A program made the translations under genes and the position numbers. Positions 58,448 to 64,000 of a stretch of DNA of 64,000 nt are shown here, piece by piece; the first letter of the stretch is position 1, and every line of letters starts with the position of its first letter. The stretch comes from an uncultured SAR86 cluster bacterium (GTDB lineage Bacteria; Pseudomonadota; Gammaproteobacteria; Magnimaribacterales; D2472): NCBI GenBank assembly GCA_902557575.1, contig CACEAR010000001.1:62001-126000 (forward strand). The letters are read 5' to 3'. The notes beneath the pieces are model-generated. The model was given only the letters and a program-made list of their open reading frames with translations. It searched no databases and had not been told where the DNA came from.

Positions 58448-58969
58448 TTAGAGGAGATTTTCTATTTTGCCAGCTAGTGACTCTGGTAAAACTTTTGAAT
58501 CATACATTCCCACTAACTTGCCCTCTTTTGAAATAAGAAATTTATTAAAATTCCAAGATGGTTCTTTACCAGATTCTCGAGAAAGTTTTTTGAAGAGTGG
58601 GTGTGCTTGATCTCCTCTAACACGAGTAGTTGCATAAAGAGGAAATGTTACGTTGTAAGTTGCATCACAAAATTCAGCAGTTTTAGATTCATCTGTAAAT
58701 TCTTGCCACATAAAATCGCGAGATGGAATACCTATTACTGTGAAGCCTTTATCACCATATTCTGAATATAGTTTTTGTAATCCTTCGTATTGAGGTGTAT
58801 ATCCACACTTGCTGGCCACATTAACGATTAAAAGAACGTCACCCTCATATTTGCAAAGACTTTCAGATTCAGTCGAATCAAGTATTCTGAGCTTTTCGTC
58901 AATCAAAGAATTACAAGCAAAACTTGTAACTGAAAAAAGAAGCGCAGATATGTACAACAGGTTTTTCAT
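58448..58969 (-). CDS. Exported glutathione peroxidase-family protein
   Basis: 173 residues with a signal peptide to about 18 (FACNS near the junction; a lipoprotein is possible). The peroxidatic Cys is in NVASKCGYTPQYEGLQ and the Trp-Asn pair in WNFNKFL. The usual FPCNQFGGQE block reads IPSRDFMWQEF, replacing the catalytic Gln with Asp, a variation also seen in other bacterial members. It should reduce peroxides, probably with thioredoxin. It lies 17 bases downstream of a 25-residue peptide gene and its structured leader. Confidence 0.88.
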   Translation of the reverse strand: MKNLLYISALLFSVTSFACNSLIDEKLRILDSTESESLCKYEGDVLLIVNVASKCGYTPQYEGLQKLYSEYGDKGFTVIGIPSRDFMWQEFTDESKTAEFCDATYNVTFPLYATTRVRGDQAHPLFKKLSRESGKEPSWNFNKFLISKEGKLVGMYDSKVLPESLAGKIENLL

Positions 58970-58985
58970 GATGTGGGATTATAAC

Positions 58986-59063
58986 TTAGCTTACAGGTGC
59001 AATTGCAAGTACTGAAACAAAAAATAAACTTGCTAAAAAAATTACTTCTAAATTCTCTCTCAT
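58986..59063 (-). CDS. 25-residue hydrophobic peptide upstream of the GPx gene
   Basis: ATG at 59063-59061, stop at 58988-58986. It reads MRENLEVIFLASLFFVSV and continues LAIAPVS: an acidic start and one membrane-spanning length of hydrophobic residues. An AAGGA binding site sits six bases upstream of the ATG, better than most in this window. Only 17 bases separate it from the GPx start. It could be a small membrane protein or a leader peptide; nothing similar comes to mind. Confidence 0.5.
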   Translation of the reverse strand: MRENLEVIFLASLFFVSVLAIAPVS

Positions 59064-59081
59064 TATATTCCTTATAAGACT

Positions 59082-59152
59082 TGGAGGGCCTGAGCCCTCC
59101 ACATTTTTCAGAGGATTTGTCAGCCCAAAAATAGGGGGAGGAGTGCTGACAA
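59082..59152 (-). other. Two-hairpin leader ahead of the 25-residue peptide and GPx genes
   Basis: On the minus strand the transcript would begin with a stem of TTGTCAGC and GCTGACAA (59152-59117, 8 bp, 20-base loop rich in C), then a hairpin GGAGGGC-CTGA-GCCCTCC type (59099-59082, 7 bp, 4-base loop), then the peptide's binding site. The C-rich loop of the first stem could pair with the GGAGGG arm of the second, allowing two alternative structures. Read on the plus strand the second hairpin is followed by ACATTTTT and could be a terminator instead. Confidence 0.5.
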
Positions 59153-59158
59153 GTTAAT

Positions 59159-59186
59159 ATTATGCACGTTTATAATGTATTATCAA
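59159..59186 (-). promoter_or_regulatory. Promoter for the leader-peptide-GPx transcript
   Basis: On the minus strand TTGATA (59186-59181), a 16-base spacer and CATAAT (59164-59159) form a strong sigma-70-like promoter. The predicted start, about 59152, coincides with the first base of the first leader stem. Confidence 0.6.
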
Positions 59187-59220
59187 TACTTTTTATAAAA
59201 TAAATGGTCTTTTTTTTGGG

Positions 59221-59226
59221 TATAAT
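59221..59226 (+). promoter_or_regulatory. -10 element for the FadB-like gene
   Basis: A perfect TATAAT lies 24 bases before the TTG start at 59250, giving a short leader. The -35 region is AT-rich and unremarkable. A second TATAAT at 59171-59176 could serve an alternative start. Confidence 0.5.
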
Positions 59227-59249
59227 GTAAAAAAATTTTGGAGTTTGTC

Positions 59250-61403
59250 TTGAAAGGAAAAATTAATTATAGCGTTACCGATGGAATTGCAATTCTTGAG
59301 GTTGATAATCCACCGGTCAACCCTCTTAGTGATGGCGTAAGACATGGTCTTATAGAAAGTATGGAAAAAGCAGAATCTGATGACAATGTTGTTGGTATTG
59401 TGCTTACAGGTAAAGGTAGATCATTCATTGCAGGAGCAGATATTTCCGAATTTGGCCAACAGATAGAAGGGCCTTCTATTCACGACGCTTTTGAAAAAAT
59501 TGAAAAATCGACAAAGCCTGTTATTGCCGCAATTAACGGATCTGCTCTTGGTGGTGGATTAGAAACAGCTTTATGTTGCCATTACAGAGTCTCATCAAAG
59601 CAAGGTTTTATAGGCTTGCCTGAAGTAAATCTTGGGTTGTTGCCAGGTGCAGGTGGAACTCAACGTCTCCCCCGTCTAGTCGGGCCAGCTGAAGCCCTCA
59701 AAATAATGCTTTCAGGAAGGCATATACCCGCTGTAAAGGCTTTAGATATGGGTGTTATAGACTCATTATCTGAAGGAGACATAGTAGAAGATGCTGTTGC
59801 ATTTGCTAAAGATGTAGCAGAGAAAAATGAAACACATCCACTAGTGAGAGACCTTAATGAGAAAGTGCTCGCAGCAAGAGGTGATGAAAACATAATTTCA
59901 GAAGCGAGAGCGCTTGCAGCAAAAACAAGAAAAGGGCAATTTGCGCCTGGAAAGATCATTCAATGTGTGGAAGAAGCAATAAATTTAGATGATTTTGATG
60001 AAGGAATGAAAAAAGAAGCTGAATATTTCATTGAATGTCTTCTAAATCCTCAAAGAGAGGCAATGATTCATATCTTTTTTGGTGAAAGAGCTGCCTCAAA
60101 GATTAATGATGTTCCAAAAGAGACACCAAAAATGGATATTAATAAAGCCGGAATAATTGGCTCGGGAACAATGGGTGGAGGAATAGCGATGTGCTTTGCA
60201 AACATTGGTATACCGGTTCATATTGTTGATCAAGATGAAGAAAACCTTAAAAAAGGTTTAGCAGCTATAGAAAGAAACTATAAGTTTATGGTTGATAGAG
60301 GAAGAATGTCGGCTGAACAAATGGAAAAAACTTTTGGTCTTATTTCATCAGGTCTTTCTTATGAAGAAATTTCTGATGTTGATATTGTCATTGAGGCTGT
60401 ATATGAAAACTTAGACCTAAAACTAGAGATATTTAAGAAACTAGATGAGGCTGTCAAAGATGATGCAATCCTTGCATCAAATACTTCTGGGCTTGATGTT
60501 GATGCCCTAGCAGATTGTACTAAAAGGCCTGGGAAAGTAGTGGGCACTCACTTTTTTAGTCCTGCAAATGTGATGCGGTTGTTGGAAGTTGTGCGTGGTG
60601 AAAAAACATCTAACGAAACACTTGCTACTATTATGTCGCTTGGTAAGGCCCTTAAAAAGGCTCCAGTTGTATCTCTAAATGCACCAGGGTTTATTGGAAA
60701 TAGGATGCTATTTGGATATACAACTCAAGCAAATAAACTCCTATTAGAAGGGGCTCTCCCCCATCAAGTTGATTCTGCACTTGAGAATTTCGGCATGAGC
60801 ATGGGTCCATTTAGAATGCTAGACCTCGTTGGTTTAGACTTAGGATGGAGAGCTAGAAAGCTTAGTGGGACCGAATCACCAATTACGGCAAAAATAAATG
60901 ACGCATTATGTGACTTGGACAGATATGGTCAAAAAAATGGCAAAGGCTTTTATAACTATGTTGAGGGTTCTAGAGCTCCACACCCTGCTCCAGAAAATGA
61001 AGCTATATATGAACAAGTTTCTAAAGATAATGGCTTTGAAAGAAGAGAAATATCTGATCAGGAGATCATTGATAGATGCATATTGGCTCTAGTTAATGAG
61101 GGAGCAAAAATCCTTGAAGAAGGTGTTGCTCAACGATCAGGAGATATGGATGTTGTATATATTAATGGTTATGGCTTTCCAATTTGGAGAGGAGGACCAA
61201 TGCAGTATGCAAATATGGAAGGTCTTGATGTAATTTCAGCTAAAATAGATGAATTTGCTAAAAATGATCCTGAATTTTGGCAAAAAGCTGATTTAATAGG
61301 GAGTCTAAGCGAAATTAAGGGAAGGTTTGGAGATGCGCCGGCACCTGAAGACAGAAAACCTGTTTCAGGCTTTAATAAATCATCGGTAGCTGGTAATTTA
61401 TAA
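59250..61403 (+). CDS. Enoyl-CoA hydratase / 3-hydroxyacyl-CoA dehydrogenase fusion
   Basis: 717 residues from the TTG at 59250, chosen over a TTG at 59238 because GGAG (59240-59243) lies six bases upstream. The N-terminal crotonase domain (GRSFIAGADISEFG, GSALGGGLETALCCHYR, PEVNLGLLPGAGGTQRLPR) holds both catalytic Glu residues. The NAD domain begins GIIGSGTMGGGIAMCF, with FFSPANVMRLLEVVRG and the duplicated C-terminal HAD domain following. It carries out the two middle steps of fatty-acid beta-oxidation; its shape is closest to the roughly 700-residue FadB/FadJ-like or peroxisomal form. No thiolase gene is adjacent. Confidence 0.94.
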   Translation: MKGKINYSVTDGIAILEVDNPPVNPLSDGVRHGLIESMEKAESDDNVVGIVLTGKGRSFIAGADISEFGQQIEGPSIHDAFEKIEKSTKPVIAAINGSALGGGLETALCCHYRVSSKQGFIGLPEVNLGLLPGAGGTQRLPRLVGPAEALKIMLSGRHIPAVKALDMGVIDSLSEGDIVEDAVAFAKDVAEKNETHPLVRDLNEKVLAARGDENIISEARALAAKTRKGQFAPGKIIQCVEEAINLDDFDEGMKKEAEYFIECLLNPQREAMIHIFFGERAASKINDVPKETPKMDINKAGIIGSGTMGGGIAMCFANIGIPVHIVDQDEENLKKGLAAIERNYKFMVDRGRMSAEQMEKTFGLISSGLSYEEISDVDIVIEAVYENLDLKLEIFKKLDEAVKDDAILASNTSGLDVDALADCTKRPGKVVGTHFFSPANVMRLLEVVRGEKTSNETLATIMSLGKALKKAPVVSLNAPGFIGNRMLFGYTTQANKLLLEGALPHQVDSALENFGMSMGPFRMLDLVGLDLGWRARKLSGTESPITAKINDALCDLDRYGQKNGKGFYNYVEGSRAPHPAPENEAIYEQVSKDNGFERREISDQEIIDRCILALVNEGAKILEEGVAQRSGDMDVVYINGYGFPIWRGGPMQYANMEGLDVISAKIDEFAKNDPEFWQKADLIGSLSEIKGRFGDAPAPEDRKPVSGFNKSSVAGNL

Positions 61404-61925
61404 TACTATATTAACTTTTGTTCCCTTTTCGACTAGGCTAAATAGTTCAATAACGTCCTGATTAAACATTCTTATGCAACCATGAGAAGCTTTTTCACCT
61501 ATTAAGCCCTCTTCAGGAGTGCCATGAATATAGATATATCTATAAAAAGAGTCTACATTACCACCCTTATTAAAACCCTCCTCAGTCCCCTCTAACCATA
61601 GTATTCTTGAGGTTACATGGTCATCTTCTGAATCATAGTCATCATGGTGGATTTCTGCAAATTTACCAGTATTTATTCTCTCTTTAAAAATAATGTTTTT
61701 AGGAGCATCTGTACCAATTTTTTCTTTTATTATATGACTACCTAGAGGTGTTTTATAGGAATTCTCGATTTGGCCTTCACCATATGAAGATGAAGATATA
61801 GGATAGGAAATAATAAGATCACCCCTATTATCAAGCAGAAAAAGTCGTTGTTGGCTGATATCAACAAGAATATCAGCACCTGAAAGACCAGAGAAGACTA
61901 TTAAAAATAAAAAGTACTTATGCAT
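61398..61925 (-). CDS. L,D-transpeptidase (YkuD domain)
   Basis: 175 residues, signal peptide to about 16. A short YkuD domain with the His in YIHGTPEE and catalytic Cys in SHGCIRM. It forms or cleaves L,D crosslinks, or attaches proteins to peptidoglycan. The start overlaps the lnt end by eight bases; the end overlaps the FadB-like gene by six bases on the other strand. Confidence 0.9.
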   Translation of the reverse strand: MHKYFLFLIVFSGLSGADILVDISQQRLFLLDNRGDLIISYPISSSSYGEGQIENSYKTPLGSHIIKEKIGTDAPKNIIFKERINTGKFAEIHHDDYDSEDDHVTSRILWLEGTEEGFNKGGNVDSFYRYIYIHGTPEEGLIGEKASHGCIRMFNQDVIELFSLVEKGTKVNIVL

Positions 61926-63375
61926 TCCTCATTCTAACAAAAAATAATTTGATTGAAACTATAAAAAGGTATATATAAAGAAGTAGATTGCCATATTTGT
62001 TGTAGAACGTGCGTACATCTGTGGGTACAAGTTTAACATGGAGTATGCCTGAATTGCCTTTACCCATATAATCAACAATTGTTCCTTTACTATCTATAAG
62101 TGCTGATATACCATCATTTGTGGCTCTAACAATTGGAATGTTATTTTCTATAGATCTTATTCTTGATATCTCAAGATGCTGATAAGGACCGAAAGAATTA
62201 CCAAACCAGGTATCATTACTGACATTGATAAGATAATTAGAACTTTTGACGTCTTTTCTAACCATTTCACCAAAGACTATATCAAAGCAAACAAGTGGTG
62301 AAAAGCTTCCATATCCTACATTCATCTTTTTCGGACTATCACCCCTGGTCATATTTGACATGGGCATATCAAAAAATGAAATTAATCCCCTTAAAAAGCT
62401 TTCAAATGGAATATATTCCCCAAATGGTACAAGTTTTCTTTTGTTATATTTTATTTCTTGCTCTGAATTTATTATTGAATTGTATAAATTTCCATTCTGA
62501 TAACTAAAAAATCCGCTAATCAATGGCTTTTCTATGTTTTTAATTAAATTTTGGCTTCTTGCAGATTCTGAAGTATAGGGTAGTGGAGCTTCGGGCCAAA
62601 CCAAAATATCAGCTTTTTCTGCAGCTTGAGAAGATAAACTTACAAATTCCTGTTCAATGTCATTTAAATAGTCATTATCAAATTTCTTAAAAGGATCTGT
62701 GGATGGCTGAATGATTGCTAAATTAATAACATCTCCATCACTTTTACCGCTTTCAAAAATATTTGGTGACATAAGGCTAATGAATATGAATAAGTTAAAC
62801 GCCAATAAATAAATTTTGTTTGAATATAAAACTACATTTGAAGCTACAAAAATATATAGCAAAAGAGATAAACCTGAAACGCCGATCAAACCATATAAGA
62901 TTTCATAAGAGGTATCTAAAAAAATGTATCCTGGCAATAGCCATGGGAATCCGCCTAAAAAGTAATACCTACCGAATTCAACTAAAATTAGAATGAAAGG
63001 CACGAACAAAAGGAGGTTATTTGATTTGTTAATAATAACTCTTTTTAACAATAGAATTGGTAGAAAAAAGAATATGATGCAGCCAATTGATAATATTAAG
63101 AATAATAAAATTGATCCAAAAAGACTTACATTTCCGTAATAGTAAATACTTACTATTATCCATGATGTTCCAATTCCCCAATACCCAAACGACCATAGAA
63201 ATAAGTTATTTAAATTCCTATTATCATTTGATCTAAATAGTTTATAGATTAGATAGGTGTAACTTACAACTAGCGCGTATTTAAATGAAAAAGGTGCAAA
63301 AGATAATACTCCAATTGAGCCAAACAATACTGGCTCAAAGTATTTTCTCAAACTAAGTAATAATTGAGATGCCAA
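61918..63375 (-). CDS. lnt: Apolipoprotein N-acyltransferase
   Basis: 485 residues, about six to eight membrane helices, and the nitrilase domain with the catalytic triad: Glu in WPEAPLPY, Lys in NKRKLVPFGEYIPF and Cys in LVCFDIVFGE. It adds the third acyl chain to lipoproteins, of which several are encoded in this window. The start is uncertain: TTG at 63375 lies inside the corC end, and a second TTG nine codons later lies just past the corC stop. Confidence 0.93.
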   Translation of the reverse strand: MASQLLLSLRKYFEPVLFGSIGVLSFAPFSFKYALVVSYTYLIYKLFRSNDNRNLNNLFLWSFGYWGIGTSWIIVSIYYYGNVSLFGSILLFLILSIGCIIFFFLPILLLKRVIINKSNNLLLFVPFILILVEFGRYYFLGGFPWLLPGYIFLDTSYEILYGLIGVSGLSLLLYIFVASNVVLYSNKIYLLAFNLFIFISLMSPNIFESGKSDGDVINLAIIQPSTDPFKKFDNDYLNDIEQEFVSLSSQAAEKADILVWPEAPLPYTSESARSQNLIKNIEKPLISGFFSYQNGNLYNSIINSEQEIKYNKRKLVPFGEYIPFESFLRGLISFFDMPMSNMTRGDSPKKMNVGYGSFSPLVCFDIVFGEMVRKDVKSSNYLINVSNDTWFGNSFGPYQHLEISRIRSIENNIPIVRATNDGISALIDSKGTIVDYMGKGNSGILHVKLVPTDVRTFYNKYGNLLLYIYLFIVSIKLFFVRMRNA

Positions 63376-64000
63376 TTTTTTTAATTCGACGTTTATCTGC
63401 AGCTGTGACGACTAGCTCAATTGATTCAACAATAATTTTATCGCCAACTTTTGGAAGTATTCCTAATTTTTTGGTCATATATCCGCCCAAAGTCTCAACT
63501 GAGCTTTCATTTAAATTAATCTCAAATTTTTCTTCGAATTCATCTATTTCGATCTTTGCATCGGCAATGAACTCTTTTTCTGATACCTGAATGAGATCAA
63601 GGTCATCGATATCGTGCTCATCTTCTATTTCACCAACTAATTCCTCTAAAATATCTTCGATAGTTACCAAGCCACATATTTCTCCATATTCATCAATTAC
63701 AACAGCTAAATGTGACTTATCTTTTTTAAATTCTTCAAGAAGTGAATCCGCGCGTTTTGTCTCAGGTACAACTTTTGCATCTCTCATTATTGAATCTAAA
63801 TTTACCTCTTCATTTAGAGATAGAAGTGGCAATAGGTCTTTTGCTAGAAGGATTCCTTCTACCTTCTTCTTTTTTTCATTTATGACTGGATATCTTGAAT
63901 GGCCAGATTCAATTACAGTCTCAAGTAGTTTCTCAGATGAATCATCAATGTAGATATTTACCATTTCAACTTTTGGAATCATTATTTCTTTAACGGAGGT
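63353..64000 (-). CDS. corC: CorC/YbeX-type CBS-domain protein, partial (runs off right edge)
   Basis: The frame continues past the internal ATG at 63982 to the window edge (TSVKEIMIPKVEMV), so the N-terminus is missing. Two CBS domains (SGHSRYPVINE; AVVIDEYGEICGLVTIEDILEELVGEIEDEHD) are followed by the CorC_HlyC transporter-associated domain (ETLGGYMTKKLGILPKVGD). YbeX/CorC is linked to Mg/Co handling and ribosome function. It precedes lnt as in most Gammaproteobacteria. Confidence 0.93.
   Translation of the reverse strand, partial: TSVKEIMIPKVEMVNIYIDDSSEKLLETVIESGHSRYPVINEKKKKVEGILLAKDLLPLLSLNEEVNLDSIMRDAKVVPETKRADSLLEEFKKDKSHLAVVIDEYGEICGLVTIEDILEELVGEIEDEHDIDDLDLIQVSEKEFIADAKIEIDEFEEKFEINLNESSVETLGGYMTKKLGILPKVGDKIIVESIELVVTAADKRRIKKIGISIIT

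Noticed and set aside
59082-59100. Hairpin GGAGGGC/GCCCTCC as a simple terminator for rpiA on the plus strand
   Set aside because: rpiA ends more than 600 bases upstream with the GPx gene between on the other strand; its position in a minus-strand leader is the more economical reading, though not proven.

Overview
The window is AT-rich, very compact bacterial chromosome. Many neighbouring genes overlap by 1 to 23 bases, and no stretch longer than about 300 bases lacks a gene or RNA. Several gene orders are typical of Gammaproteobacteria: tyrS / M23 peptidase / anmK / erpA; nnrD-tsaE-ami; priA facing rpmE2-rpmB; pepP-ubiH facing a TIGR02449-type gene, zapA, 6S RNA and ygfA; ilvA facing rpiA; and corC-lnt. 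Together with small size, low GC, photolyase, KatG, a TonB receptor, DoxX proteins and folate-dependent C1 genes, this suggests a streamlined marine surface gammaproteobacterium, perhaps SAR86-like. The clade name is inference from style, not from a marker gene.

Layout. 1-7.9 kb (+): an unrecognised partial gene, a Bax-inhibitor-like membrane protein, a DUF305 plus LVIVD-type propeller fusion, DoxX, a type II pantothenate kinase, a fatty acid hydroxylase-family membrane enzyme, then a GcvT/DmdA-like methyltransferase next to a short MTHFR. 8-14 kb: tRNA-Ala(UGC), then on the minus strand DUF2061 and PsiE membrane proteins, a Fur-controlled siderophore receptor, DoxX, photolyase and an SDR. 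14-22 kb: an MBL hydrolase, katG, a cadherin/cupredoxin lipoprotein, a thioredoxin-like protein, a purple acid phosphatase-like enzyme and tRNA-Ile(GAU). 22-45.5 kb is mostly housekeeping: prolyl oligopeptidase, tyrS, putA, the M23-anmK-erpA block, hemG, thiE, hemL, a PfkB kinase, pcnB, a deoxynucleoside kinase, acs, small hydrolases, and nnrD-tsaE-ami. 45.5-64 kb: priA, rpmE2-rpmB, a Fur-controlled iron-binding lipoprotein, ubiH-like, pepP, zapA, 6S RNA, ygfA, a DUF5916 outer-membrane protein, an epoxide hydrolase, ilvA, rpiA, a glutathione peroxidase, a fatty-acid oxidation fusion enzyme, an L,D-transpeptidase, lnt and a partial corC.

How the genes work together. Two Fur-type operators mark an iron uptake set: an outer-membrane receptor and a periplasmic Fe(III)-binding lipoprotein. 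Photolyase, KatG and the GPx-like protein fit light and peroxide stress. The GcvT-like protein with its own MTHFR looks like a demethylation module that feeds methyl groups into folate. PutA, the FadB-like enzyme and Acs feed amino acid, fatty acid and acetate carbon into central metabolism.

The least ordinary signals are small. (1) A 10-codon ORF ahead of rpmE2 imitates the first codons of rpmE2 itself. (2) The DUF5916 gene appears to start at an AUU codon inside the end of ygfA, recovering 158 residues and a signal peptide that standard start codons miss. (3) A two-hairpin leader and a 25-residue hydrophobic peptide precede the GPx gene. (4) The GcvT-like/MTHFR pair has an unknown substrate. 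(5) A PAS-like segment sits inside a metallophosphatase. I saw no CRISPR array, prophage, insertion sequence or rRNA gene.
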